Assembly (NCBI RefSeq): GCF_000003815.2
Contig: NC_049981.1
Coordinates: 13,847,035 to 13,911,034, forward strand
Source of the DNA: Branchiostoma floridae
Taxonomy: Eukaryota; Chordata; Leptocardii; Amphioxiformes; Branchiostomatidae
Reading direction: 5' to 3'
DNA: 64,000 nt
Shown here: piece by piece, positions 46,880 to 58,084 of the stretch
Layout: the number at the start of each line of letters is the position of its first letter
Numbering within the stretch: position 1 is the stretch's first letter
Notes under the pieces: generated by a model
What the model was told of the DNA's origin: nothing
The model's database searches: none
What the model saw: only the letters and a program-made list of their open reading frames with translations
Program-made: the position numbers and the translations under genes

Positions 46880-49800
46880 TCATTTTCTCTCCGGCCGTCG
46901 TAGGTGCACAGGTTCACAGCCAAACTTGACGTAAACGTTATCATCCTCTTGCTTTACTTCGTACGTTTGTTGCTGCAAAACAAAAGCATGAACCTTGAAG
47001 CATAGAGAAACTTAACACTGGCTAAGGCTTTATCCTCATTGAAAAAAAGAATAATGACCATAACGTGTTCAAAGCACAAGAAATCAAAACCGAAAGTCCT
47101 AGCTGCTGCAGGTGCATGGAAAGCCGCCAGGGGCCTCTAATCTAATTTATTCATTCTGCCCACAAACACCCACATACCAAATATTATAAACATCCGTACA
47201 CAACTTCTTGAGTTGTGCTGTTCGCGGACGAAATAAAATCCGAAAACGACCTTCTTGGCGAAGGGATAAAGGTAAGTCCCTTTTCTTAAATTAAACTTAA
47301 CCTGTAAAATAAAATAAAACGCTAAAATCTATCTGGAGATGCAGGGTATCGATCCCCGTACCTCTCGCATGCTAAGCGAGCGCTCTACCATCTGAGCTAC
47401 ATCCCCGGTCACGCATCATTCCCGAATAAACAAGTTGTTAGCAGTCTTTGAAATAGCTGAAGAGATGAAGAAATACCATATCGTTTGGACATAAGTTATA
47501 CAATATTATATTTTCTCATGATATAACAATTCATCCCAGATGTCTTAAACCATTCTGATGCTTGAAACACTTCCCTCGGTCTTGATGTCTCCTGCCACAT
47601 GTAAGACAATAATCTTGATGTCTATGTAATGAGATCACACGCGCAGCAACGTGAAATGGGAAACTAATACTACCCCGGCCCCAGCCAGGAAGGTGCCCTT
47701 TGACTACCAGTTAGTGAAATACATATTAAAGATGAAACTAGAATACGAAACCAAAGATCTCATGCGTCCGCAAATAGTTTTTGCGAATTTCTTAATTCCA
47801 TCTCTTGCCATAGTATTTAATATCATGCACAAGCTTCAAGTCCCATGTGCATTTGCCGTACCAACTATCCCAAATTAATTATAGGGCCATTAACACAGTT
47901 TTAGCAGAACGTAAGACTATAGAATGTAAGGCTTTGATATCGGCAAGACATAGCTGATGTGGTGCTGTAGTTCTTGAAAAATTTGATATTGGGATTCTTT
48001 TGTTCCTCCATAACTACCATCATGCCAAAAATTCATGAAAATCTATCAAAAAAATCTTGAGTCTCATCTGGTGCATATACAAAACAAAAGGAACCAAAAC
48101 AATACCGCCCGTTTGAAATACCAGTACCCCGGTGGCACCAGTCCTTCATTTCCTCAAAGACTAAATTAGAAAAACGAGAAAAAAGAAACGCCAACCGGGG
48201 TCAGCTGGTATCTGAAGGAAACCCGATTGCACGTCTTTCAAAACAAAAGACGTTCAAAAGCGAAGGTGTCCGTGAAATTAATGAAAACACCATTTATAAG
48301 AACCCAACAGTGCGTGGTTTGTCTCAGAAAGACCGAAACCTACACAATGTGCATCGTTAGCTACATGTATGTTATAGCAATGTTACTGGTTCTCCATCTA
48401 ACAAGTCGCTGTGTTGGGATAGACTCTGTTTCTGGGTCGGACATGAACGTTACAGACCAGGTCGATGATAAGCTCACTAATTCAACACTGTGGATCCGGA
48501 ATGGTTCGTCTGAAAACTGTACTTCTGCGACCAACAACGTTAACAACAGCTCCAGCTTAGGAGAGAATAGCACTTCAATCATCAACGTGCACGCATGTCT
48601 ACAGGAGGAGCCACTCTTCCCTCTTCAACAGTACGTCTCAACCGTGTCTTTATTCATAGTAGGCATCACTATATTTCTTGGTGTCTGGTCAGTCGTGGCA
48701 AACAGCCTCCCACTAGCAGCTATCATCAAGCACGAACAGCTTCACACTCCAGTCTACATCCTAGTGGCTAATCTGGCGGCTAGCGATGTCTTGGCCGGCA
48801 TAAGCTTCATCTTAGGCGGTAGCTCACAGGTGCACGTCGTAACAACGGAGACTGTTCCCTCTAACTTCATCTTACGTCTCCGCTTCTCGTCAATCTTACT
48901 GTCCGGGACATCCTCCGCATACAGCCTCATGGCGCTAACAGCTGAGCGCTACTGGTTCATCGTCCACGGGATGAGCTACGTCAGTAACGTCACCGACGGC
49001 AAGTGCAAGGTCACGATCGTAGTGCTGTGGGTGTGGTCACTGCTGCTGGCGATGCTGCCCAACTTCGACCAGCGATGCACTGACCGTTTTGACGACACGT
49101 GTATCCCGATAGGAGCGGGACTGTCCAAACAATACGTCATCGTTGCCGTCGTGTTTGTTTTCATCCCGATGGCGACGATCTTCCTCTTCAACCTGGGCAT
49201 CTTCTGGTGTCTGTGGAAGCACGTGAACGCCATCGCCGCGCAAGAAGCCGCTGTGGGCGCCCAGCCGAGCGTCAGCAGAAAATCCGCCATCACCATCGTC
49301 ATCATCACAGTCGTGTTCCTGGTGGGATGGATGCCATTCTTCGTCAAACTGGCTCAGCTTTCAACGGACATGGTTTCCGTGCAATACACGATGGTCCTCA
49401 TTATCGTCAACTCAGCAATCAACCCCGTGATCTACGGGTTTCGTCTGAAGGAGGTTAGGCGTGGTGTTGCAAGACTCTTCGTCAATTATTAGTAGCAGAG
49501 AGGACTTCTATATCTATTACGTTTATCTAGTCAAGACAAAGTACTGGTATGTAGGAAATGCGTGATAGTACAACTTGCGATGTCTCTCTATCTTTTATAC
49601 TAATTATATCAGGCAAGAGGCAGAATATTACCAAAGGGTTTATGTTGAGATTTTTTTGTACCATTTTGCTTTTACTGGTGTTCAATCTTCTGTTGTTAAA
49701 GAATTTGTGCCCCATAGACACCAATTTGTGTCATTAACTGTGTGAAAAAAGTTGATCTTCTTTTACTTGAGAGTTAATGAGATAACACGCATTTCTTTTA

Positions 49801-52800
49801 TCAATTCTCCATAAGGATATTTCAATCTCGTAGCGGATCAAGGGCATTGAGGGATAGCAAAAGAAGACAGAGTTTAGGACATAAATAGGTACCATGTCGC
49901 ACACTGAATAAATATCAAAATCGTCATTTTGGGCACTGTGGCTGTGGTGGTAACTGCGTTGGAATACTGTTACTGTCTAAAAATTTAATAACTGTTTTAC
50001 TTTTTGTTTGAAATTTCAGCCTGCATGGTACCTAACCATCATTCATCCACAGATTCTGGAGTTATCAGTATGTTGTTCTCTGTCACGCACACATATCTAA
50101 AAAGATAACATTCTCGGCGAGAGTAACAAGGGGAAAATGTGAAAGTATGATCGTGTTGGGAGCCCCAGTAGGTAACTTGAAATGCGTCAGAACATACAAC
50201 CCTTACCCGTAGACCAGACTCTGACTTTCCCGTGGAGATATTGAACTCGTAAAAATGTAGCGGACAGACCACTGTATAACAGCCGTTCAGCTCTTCAATA
50301 TCTCCCTGGTCCAATGGGCCTTCTGAAAGGAAGCCACAAAAATTACAATTGTCAGAAGATCAATATCTGTGTTGGTAGTAAACATAGTACAATGCTAAAC
50401 TGTCTTCCAACACAAAGGTATACACGAATCAAATTTTCAACGACCACTGTTGCCTTCTTCAAGATCAATACTGATGACCAATCGCTTCAGAACGTAACTT
50501 ACGAGAGTTATACAGACACTTGATATTGCAGCAATTCTACTGCCAGAAAAATAATGAGACTAAGTCAACATTGTGCTAAAGATCGTAACATAGGGCTACG
50601 TTTTTTTATGGATCTTTTCATTATTTGAAGACTGAACCACGATATATCTATGATGGTGATCAAACATATCGTCTCTCGGTTGCATTCTGCCTGTAGGGCA
50701 TAATGGTCGGTTCCTATATTCCGTGCGAGTCTATCTAAGATAATTGCCAGGAGGGCTAAGCTGTATCGTGTGTTATGTCGATTTGCATCATTCAAACATC
50801 CCAGGGAGCCTTCTGTGATTCTGTCGATTTACATATTGCACATCTATCCCTTCCATGAAGCTTTATGTTGATTTTCATATTGCGCCATGTACCAATTCCA
50901 GGAATCCTTAGGTTCATTTGCATATTGCACAATTTATCAATTCCAGGAAGATTTATGTTGGTTTGATGATGTCATTACGTTGAATTTCAAGTAGCTTGAA
51001 ATCTTTAAAGCTCGTCCTTTAATTCTAGAGAATCTCTGATAAAAATTAAAGGTCTAGATCTGAGCGTTTTACTGAGTAATGTATCTTAATGGTGTGTCTA
51101 TCTCGTTTTACCAATCTAGATTTAGCAAATTGACGTCAATGCAATTGTCAAATAGATCACAATCGGCCATTAAGTATAATTCAGGACAGCTAGGAATTCA
51201 AAATGAAAAGGCGCGTGTCGCACTAGATTGAGTGGGACACGCACCTAGTTATAGCGGAATGACCGACGATGAATCAACAAAAACACATTAACACGTCATG
51301 TCAGATCAGCATTCACGTGTTGACCGACGATGCAAAAAAAAGGAAACAGTTGAGTCAAACTCACGAAGTATCATTTTCCTTTACAAATTCAGCTTTATTC
51401 AAATGCACTGTATCAGGCAAAGCCACACATCGCCCTTTGAATCGTTGAAGGACACTTGAAATGCCAGCGTGCGTCATTTACATTTCACTGTGCTCTCATG
51501 CAACGTTCAGTGGCAAGTTTTTAAATCGTTTTTTTATGTTTTTACATCAATTTCATTAGCATCCAGTGTCTGTAATGATGGATCTATGACTCTATGTACA
51601 CAGCACTAAAAAAGGGCTCTAGCTATTCATTGACATTTGTATGATAGAAAAATGCACTGACAATGTCAACGCATGCAAACATTTATCAACACACTACTCT
51701 CCAACTGTTTTAAGATATGTCCATTGTTATACTGATTGATAATATACCACTATGTACTAGTAGCTTTAGTGTCTCACTCAGTCTCTTGTAAAATGTTATT
51801 TGTTCACATCTTCTATACATTTTGTGACGAATGAAATAGCTCATGTGTCGAATCAGGGCATCTCGATATTCTGTTCAAAGATGCCCCTTGATTAATCTTT
51901 GATGGCGTGCGGGCTTTTAAGCCATGAAAATCACGTAAAGAAAAGAAGATTAAAAGCTTCTTATCTTTACGCGATTTTCACGGATAGAGCCCCCAACAAC
52001 TTAATTACAGATATGCACATGTTGCCTCGCCCAAACAGCGCCATGTTTTATTCAGATCATGCGTTCAACAGTTTGGATTTCAAAGGCTTGTAATTGGCGC
52101 AAATTATACATATTTGCTCCATTTTCGCATTGCATTTTCGTGGGCAAAGTATGTGCTCCCATCCAATTTTTCTGGCTTGACTGTTTATTGTTAATCGCCA
52201 TAATATTGGCGTTCAAAATACATAATAGTAAGTTGCTATCACCACCTATTAGAGGCATCATTACGGTGTTGTTATACATGGGTCCATTAAATAGTTAGCA
52301 GGCAAGGAACGTTATAACGTGGGTGGACAAACTACGTTGTTTGCAATTCCTTTTGCGTGCCGATCTTTTGACTAGGAAAGTCTAGCGCGATAGAAGGTTG
52401 ATAACATAACAATCAAAATATAATTGAGGAAAATTGCATACGTATTAGCTATATTGACTGGTTCGAATCGTACACAGGCATTTTCAATCCTCCTTGGAAA
52501 TAGTTTCTGGTCTACCTGCGTTGGATAGGCGGTTCCATTTTTGTGCTTACGCGTAGACTGTTTTTTTTTTCGTGAGAACACTTTGCTTTCATTAGAAGTA
52601 TTTAATTGGTAATGTCTATTTTCACTGTGTCAGCGCATATCCACTACATTAGAGTAATTTTCACACTTCCTTAAGCTTGTTACGGTCCCTAATCGTCGCC
52701 TCTGCACCTTAAAGCCAAATTAAATCCTCTTGATTTAAACATTTATTCAGCGAAGCGCACTTTGTCTTAAGGGATCAAATAGGAACAGCGCTGAGCATTC

Positions 52801-53737
52801 TAATTGCAGACGACTCTAGCTTGTGAAGGATGAAAACAAGACTTCGCGATGTACATGATCAAGGTGACTTTAGAGGAAGTCTGCTTTGGTGTGATTTGTT
52901 CATTTCTAATTGCCACAATATAATGAAGCAAAATACGGGGCACTTTATTACGAATACAAATATATATGTGTCACATATACAAAAATGATTATCAATATAT
53001 GTTAAACATATAGTAATTGCAAGTGGAAGCTGCGTTTGATCTAAACATATGTGTATCCGAAAATATCATCGGCGCAACTTATGTGAAACAAAGAAAAACA
53101 GGGGAAATTGACCGTTTCAGCTCCAACATCGGCAAGTAGCAATAAAAAATTTGATGATGATAATAATAATAATAATATCGGGTGTATTTTGCAGCCAGTA
53201 GGTACCGCAAAGTGAGGGTAATGAGGCTGTTTAACGTGGTCGAGGCACCTCCTCCAGCACGGGACCCCCGTTTTACGTCCCCCCCCCCGGAAGACGATTT
53301 CGTGGAAAGCTTCGTGAACTGCCGGACCGCGCGTTGCTTAACTCCCTGAGATCGAGGGTGTACCAACGCGCCACGCGGCCGTAGCATAATTAAGGGAAAA
53401 TTTTCACTTTAGATGTCATAAAATCAGTTTTGTAAACAGTGATTTTAACGTAGTTAGTAACAATCGAGATGGCTACATGCATGCCGGCTTTTCATAGCAC
53501 GGCACACATGTGAGTCTGTTGTTCCATGCTGTAAAGCTTGACGTTTATCATACCTGCATGCGCGCAAGACGCTTCGAGCGCGTAAAACTTCTCTCCGACG
53601 TAAAACAAAGCCACGTCCTGGGATCGGCCGGCCTCCGCGTACAGTCGCCGGCATTTCTGTTTACGTAGCTGTTCTACCGGCCCGACGCACCGCCATTCCT
53701 CGGAGACGCCGGATCGTCTGCTGTTTTCCGCCGCCAT
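46880..53737 (-). CDS. RFESD: Rieske [2Fe-2S] domain protein, RFESD-like
   Basis: Minus-strand exons 53554..53737, 50207..50322 and 46880..46972 join to 130 residues (MAAENSRRSGV... to HLRRPERK-stop). The Rieske cluster motifs are CAHAEGPLDQGDIE (C-x-H, split by the first intron) and CPLHFYEFNISTG (C-x-x-H), followed by the final strand DNVYVKFG. The single-domain size without membrane segment or transit peptide fits the soluble Rieske ferredoxin-like RFESD family rather than the bc1 subunit; the electron partner is unknown. Both introns are about 3.2 kb, long for such a small gene, and hold an alanine tRNA and a GPCR gene (intron 2) and a SINE and hairpin (intron 1). The C-terminus is shorter than in human RFESD. 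Confidence 0.88.
47324..47327 (-). terminator. Pol III terminator of tRNA-Ala
   Basis: A T4 run on the minus strand 7 bases after the tRNA 3' end. Confidence 0.75.
47334..47406 (-). tRNA. tRNA-Ala (anticodon AGC)
   Basis: 73 bases on the minus strand fold as a full cloverleaf: acceptor stem GGGGATG with CATCTCC, D arm GCTCAGATGGTAGAGC, anticodon arm CTCGC-TTAGCAT-GCGAG, T arm CGGGG-ATCGATA-CCCTG and discriminator A. The G3:U70 wobble pair, the main alanine identity element, is present. The T loop reads ATCGATA instead of the usual TTCGANN, which weakens the B box and may affect expression. No intron; the 3' CCA is not encoded, as usual in animals. It lies within intron 2 of the Rieske gene, same strand. 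Confidence 0.93.
48281..49492 (+). CDS. Class A GPCR, lysophospholipid/cannabinoid-type (MECA-like)
   Basis: An intronless frame. The first ATG (48281) gives 403 residues; ATG 48347 (MCIVSYMYVIAMLLVLHL) would start a good signal peptide and may be the true start. A long N-terminus carries at least five N-glycosylation sequons. Seven helices are visible with VVANSLPL (TM1), LVANLAASDVLAG (TM2), LMALTAERYWFIVHG (TM3, ERY for DRY, 222-224), FLVGWMPFF (TM6) and NSAINPVIYGF (TM7, 381-385). The usual TM3 cysteine is missing while extracellular loop 2 holds its own Cys pair (RCTDRFDDTC), a trait of the lysophospholipid/cannabinoid/melanocortin group. The ligand is unknown. The gene lies inside intron 2 of the Rieske gene, on the opposite strand. 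Confidence 0.9.
   Translation: MKTPFIRTQQCVVCLRKTETYTMCIVSYMYVIAMLLVLHLTSRCVGIDSVSGSDMNVTDQVDDKLTNSTLWIRNGSSENCTSATNNVNNSSSLGENSTSIINVHACLQEEPLFPLQQYVSTVSLFIVGITIFLGVWSVVANSLPLAAIIKHEQLHTPVYILVANLAASDVLAGISFILGGSSQVHVVTTETVPSNFILRLRFSSILLSGTSSAYSLMALTAERYWFIVHGMSYVSNVTDGKCKVTIVVLWVWSLLLAMLPNFDQRCTDRFDDTCIPIGAGLSKQYVIVAVVFVFIPMATIFLFNLGIFWCLWKHVNAIAAQEAAVGAQPSVSRKSAITIVIITVVFLVGWMPFFVKLAQLSTDMVSVQYTMVLIIVNSAINPVIYGFRLKEVRRGVARLFVNY
49493..50206. other. GPCR 3' flank inside the Rieske intron
   Basis: AT-rich noncoding sequence; AATAAA at about 49909 could end the GPCR transcript. Confidence 0.4.
51922..51983. other. Long imperfect hairpin in intron 1 of the Rieske gene
   Basis: The arm at 51925-51948 (TGAAAATCACGTAAAGAAAA, then GAAG) pairs with 51957-51980, with two mismatches in 24 bp and an 8-base loop; two more G:C pairs lie beyond one mismatch. 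It could be a palindromic element remnant or a structured RNA. Confidence 0.5.
53155..53386 (-). mobile_element. 5S-rRNA-derived SINE with LINE-type tail
   Basis: On the minus strand the element starts GCTACGGCC and contains CGATCTCAGGGAGTTAAGCA, matching the start and the A-box region of 5S rRNA (consensus CTACGGCC, GATCTCGGAAGCTAAGCA). A GC-rich body follows (CCCGTGCTGGAGGAGGTGCC). The end, from CACTTTG through GGTACCTACTGGCTGC to ACACCCGATAT, equals the 3' end of the LINE relic at 32.81-32.85 kb, and is followed by ATT/ATC microsatellite. This is the composite structure of a 5S-headed (SINE3-type) SINE. About 232 bp, in intron 1 of the Rieske gene. Confidence 0.8.
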
Positions 53738-53984
53738 GTTGGCTCACCTGTAGTCACGTGACCACCGGGCTATCACATTACACACAGGGGGTGTTACCGG
53801 TCTTGTAGTGAGAAGGTGACTGCTGACAAATATAACGTCCTTGCTGCTGACAAAATGATTCAGATATGTGGGTGTCAAGATTTGAACTTCTTGTAATTTT
53901 AAGAAAAACAGAAGTGCTCCTGTGTGCTTGGCTACAGGTAAAGAGCGAGCACTGCAAGCCATATAGACAAAGTCTTATGCTCTG

Positions 53985-54070
53985 CATCTGTATCTGTATC
54001 TATATAGCCGGTATAACCGCCATTCGGCGTAACACACCAGCATCATTCTGATGATAGCACTTATATTATA
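53985..54070. repeat. Dispersed repeat, copy 2
   Basis: TCTGTATCTGTATCTATATAG, then CCGGTATAACCGCC and GTAACACACCAGC match the copy at 13501-13595. Confidence 0.55.
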
Positions 54071-54706
54071 CACCACATTTTAGGTCTGACCAAGACTACA
54101 TGTACTACAGTTTCTACTACCAGCTTGGTTGCTGTGATGTCAAATGAAAACACCCGATAGCTGGAAAAATTAACGTAACCCACAAAACTATTCAATTGAA
54201 TCCATTTTAAAGTTATTGTTTTTTTTGGTACCATTTATGTGCATATAACATTATTACCAACAAGCTGACCTCTGACCTAAATGGAAATGTGATATCAGCA
54301 ATGGATCATAGGTGCCTGGCAGTCGGTAACAGCCACCATCTGACCAAAGCTCCTTGGTACGAAGCTTTTATTTGTGTGTAATTAGCAAATAAAATCTGTC
54401 AATAATGGCACAGAAAACCTTTCCTTTAAATATTATACATGTACATGTACCATTTATGTGCACTTTCATCACATTAAAACCCCATTCACAATTAAACTGG
54501 CAAATCATATCGGATTCCTTTCTCGCTCTTCATAGCTTGAAATGCTGTTAAGTTTATTGAATTGTCTATTGTACAAAAACATGCACATGGTTACATTCAA
54601 TGTAAACTGAATTATTGAATTCATCATTTGCACATGGAATGATGTATATATTACATTGAATCAAATACTAAATGTCAGAAATGCTTGATAAATCATTAAT
54701 GTATTG
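54071..54706. other. Intergenic, includes the GPATCH4 3' UTR
   Basis: AT-rich, with (TACATG)n-like words at about 54436-54450. No gene seen. Confidence 0.45.
54553..54558 (-). terminator. Candidate polyadenylation signal of GPATCH4
   Basis: AATAAA on the minus strand about 150 bp after the stop codon. Confidence 0.5.
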
Positions 54707-57513
54707 TCAATCTAACCCTTCTACACATAATTTCTTCCCCTTCTTCTTCTTTTTACTTTTCTTTGCCTTTTTTTCATTTTCTACATCATCAGCTATAACT
54801 ACAGGATCTGATTCATCATTTCTGTCTTTCCTTTTCCTCTTTTTGCTGGACTTCCTTCTGTTAGAATTTTCACATGCTATAGTACAAGGTTCATCATTTT
54901 CTAAGTCTACCATTCCTTCCTCATTCTCCTCCTTCTTTTTCAACTTCTTGTCATCAGTAGAGACTTCTCTATCCTTCTTTCTTTTCTTCTTTTTCTTTTC
55001 TCCTCTTTCTTTCACTTCTTCACACTCTGATGAGGAAGGTTTGACCTGGATGTTAGAATCACCCTGGTTGGTTGAAAGGTTACTGCTACTGCTGCTGGTA
55101 TCTTCTTCCTGATACGCTGTCCTGCTTTCCTTTTTGGCCAGGTACTTTTTCAGCAGTTCTCTTTCTTGTTCTTGTATCCTTTGGAGTTTTCCGTTCAACT
55201 TGTGTCCATGACGAGCAGCCCTGTAAAAAATCATACATACTGATTTTGATGGGGGATGGTGTATCAGATCTAACCTGTGACCTCTTGCACTGGAAGGCAT
55301 TTCACCTAGGCATGTTTGGTACATCAGATAGATATACTGGTAATAAGCTGACATCAGCATCTGCCATATCTGTGATCATCCTACTGTACTGCATGTATTG
55401 TGCAAATCTGATTCTCCATTTCAGAATAAAATAACATGAACATCCCAAGCTTTTCAGGGCACACAAACCTATTAGAATAATTTACATGAAGTACTTACTT
55501 GTGAGCTGTCCTTCCTCCACAAGCCTTGAACAATTCTTCATCTGTCAACCTAACATGGTACAAAAGAAGATTTCTTCAAAACAAACTTACAAAAATAAAA
55601 CAACAAATGACATAATTTTGAAGGTTCAAAACATATTGACAAGCCACTGAAAAGCTGCCCTACTTTGAAACCGAGTCCCTGTCTTCCTCATCAGAGCTGT
55701 CGTCTGATTGGCTGTCATCCTCTTTGTCATCTAGAATGCCATTGGTTAGTGTGGCTCCCTGCAAGATACAGTCATACAAAATTAAAATGTTGTAAGAGAC
55801 AATGCTTCAATGATGTCTGTTCTATATCTTCTTCTTTTCTTTTGAAAATTTGTTAAACTTCTATTGGTGAAGAGAAAAGCCAAGCTTGCCAGCTCACCTT
55901 GACAAAACTTCCATACAGCATGGCTTTGCTGTCATACTTGCCAGTCATGACACTTTCACTGGTGCTGAGTTTTAACTCTTGGTCTGTTGTTTTCTTCACA
56001 CTCACTCCAGACTGGGGAAAAATGGTAAAAAGACAGATTATACATTCACAGTGAATCACTTGATAAAGGGTTCTTTTTTTGATAATGTCAGTCTATGATG
56101 TTACTTTCAAAAAAGAGTTTTTTTAATGATAATCTAATGGTTATAATTTTATTTTGGCCATTTCAAACCCAAGAAATGCATCAGACAAAGACATAAGCAA
56201 TCACATGTACTCAGAGTCTGCCTTATCTTTAAATCATCATGCTGCAATTCCTGGGTTTCTCAGAAGGGGGCACTACAAACTTACCTGTTCTTTGATTTAA
56301 ACAAACATCGACACACATTGGCACTACCCAGTTAGATGTTCGAACTTAATCTATCTGAAACATTTCTCACATAAAGTTGCATATGATAAAGATTTTGTCA
56401 GTTACAGACCTCTGAACTTTCCACAGTGATGTTATTGGCAGCTTTGTTGAAGGCATGTTCCCACCAATTAAAGGTGAACTGGTCGCTAAGGTTATGCCCC
56501 ACCTGAAAACAAGGATAGGTCATACAATTTATTATAACTTAATCCACAAACTTGCAATAGAACAACAACATGGGGGAATTTCTTCCAGACTATTTTATCC
56601 TTGCCCACCTACGACCATACTTGCATCAGACAAAGACATAAGCAATCATTTTGGTTCAGAGTCTGCCATATCTTTCAATCATCATGCTGCAACTCTTTGA
56701 GTCCATCAGAAGGGGGTACACAGATTTGTACAGGGACTTAAGTGCATTTTTAACTTTTAACAGGAATTTAGTTTGCGGTAAGGTGGCCACTGCAAAAATT
56801 GCGAACATAAAACCACTGCAAACATGTCTGCATTTACAGTAGCATGTAAATACAGGATTTCGTGATGACTGTGGTGTCACCTCTCTGACGATGAACTGAA
56901 CTGAGCTGTATACACGTCGTACACACTGCATATAAAAATGTGTGCAATTCTGCAATTTGACTCACCCCTGCCGTGTCCATTTTTAACTTGACCTTGATAG
57001 GGTCAGGTCTGCCATGTTCATGTCTTCCAAGGCCACTTCCTTTATGAAGAAGAAATAATATATTTTGAGTGATACTAAGGAGTTCCTCTCATAAATACTT
57101 TTTATCTGAGACACATTATTTTTCATGCACCATAACTTTGAGTATTTCCGTGAAGAAAAATTAAAGAATCATTACTTGGAGGTATTCACACTCATAATGT
57201 TTTCATCGCACTTGGATAAGCAGTTCAATAAATCAACAAAAAGTAAACCCAGTGAGTATTTGCACATTATGTACCTTAGATTCTAAGCCCCCCTCCCCCT
57301 TTAATTTTAGCAACACGTGGTCACTTGTCTTACAAGCTGAGCAGCTAAACTGTGCTTCCAAAATCGCCAATACGGACGTCAAAAGTTTCCCAACAAATCT
57401 AGAAACTGTCCCTAAGATGCTGCTAACAATTTTCACCAGAAAGAACGGGAATCAATACCTTCTTTCCACCCGTGTTTTTCGAGCTGCTCTCGAGCAAAAT
57501 TACTGGCAGCCAT
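54707..57513 (-). CDS. GPATCH4: G-patch domain-containing protein 4
   Basis: Minus-strand exons 57459..57513, 56966..57039, 56410..56502, 55898..56011, 55664..55758, 55499..55549 and 54707..55220 join to 331 residues. The G-patch sits at the very N-terminus (FAREQLEKHGWKEGSGLGR...), as in the GPATCH4 family, followed by the family block VGHNLSDQFTFNWWEHAFNK and YGSFVK, an acidic Ser/Asp stretch, LTDEELFKACGGRTAHKAARHG, and a long Lys/Glu-rich tail with several KKKKK runs that act as nucleolar/nuclear signals. G-patch proteins activate DEAH helicases and bind RNA. Human GPATCH4 is longer, mainly through expansion of the charged tail. The donor of exon 3 (GTCTGT) is atypical after GT. Divergent with MFAP1. 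Confidence 0.93.
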
Positions 57514-58084
57514 GTTGAACTTTTCACTTAGGGGCCAACCGTTGCTATTTTAAAGAGAGGGGTTTATCTGTTGGCCCAAGGATTGTGAACTGAAATATGG
57601 CAATGAAAATTGTAATATCGTGATACAATGATATCTATGAAGCAAAGCTTATTCTTAGTTTTCAGAAACTAATCGAGTTGAAGTCATTGGTTCCTTGTGA
57701 CATTTTGTAATATTTTGCCTAGTAACTTCTAGCAACGGATTGTCCCTGTACGAAGGTCACAAGGGGTCATTTTTGCAATGCATTGTGGGATACGTACAGA
57801 CGCCATTTTGGTCGAAAATTGGTGTTTGTGTTTTCAGTTTTGTCCAAATTGAGTCGCTAGGAAAGGATTTTGTGGGTTTGTTTACGCACCTGTAGTAGTG
57901 TTGTTCAATTGATAATTTCTTGAAGTCCATCTGGGGGTAATTTTAAGGACAGGGCCTAGCTCTGAGGAGTTTCTAGACCACATTTCGCTGAAAGCGAGAC
58001 CTCGACCGCGACGAAAACTCTTGAGGAGAGGCCGGGTTTTTCTGTCGTTGGTTTGTTGATTTCCGAAGCGGAGAGAAGCCGACC
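57514..58084. promoter_or_regulatory. Bidirectional promoter region GPATCH4/MFAP1
   Basis: Start codons 571 bp apart, facing outward. The right part (57960-58090) is GC-richer. GCCATTTTGG (57801) and the inverse of GCCATGTTG near the GPATCH4 ATG resemble YY1-type initiator motifs common in TATA-less housekeeping promoters. Confidence 0.45.

Noticed and set aside
47651-47878. 75-codon plus-strand frame
   Set aside because: No ATG-led conserved protein character, lies in the Rieske intron, and no splice partners were seen.
54672-55112. Plus-strand frame of 146 codons, Phe/Ser-rich
   Set aside because: It is the exact antisense of the Lys/Glu-rich last exon of GPATCH4; AAG/GAA codons on one strand read as Phe/Ser on the other.
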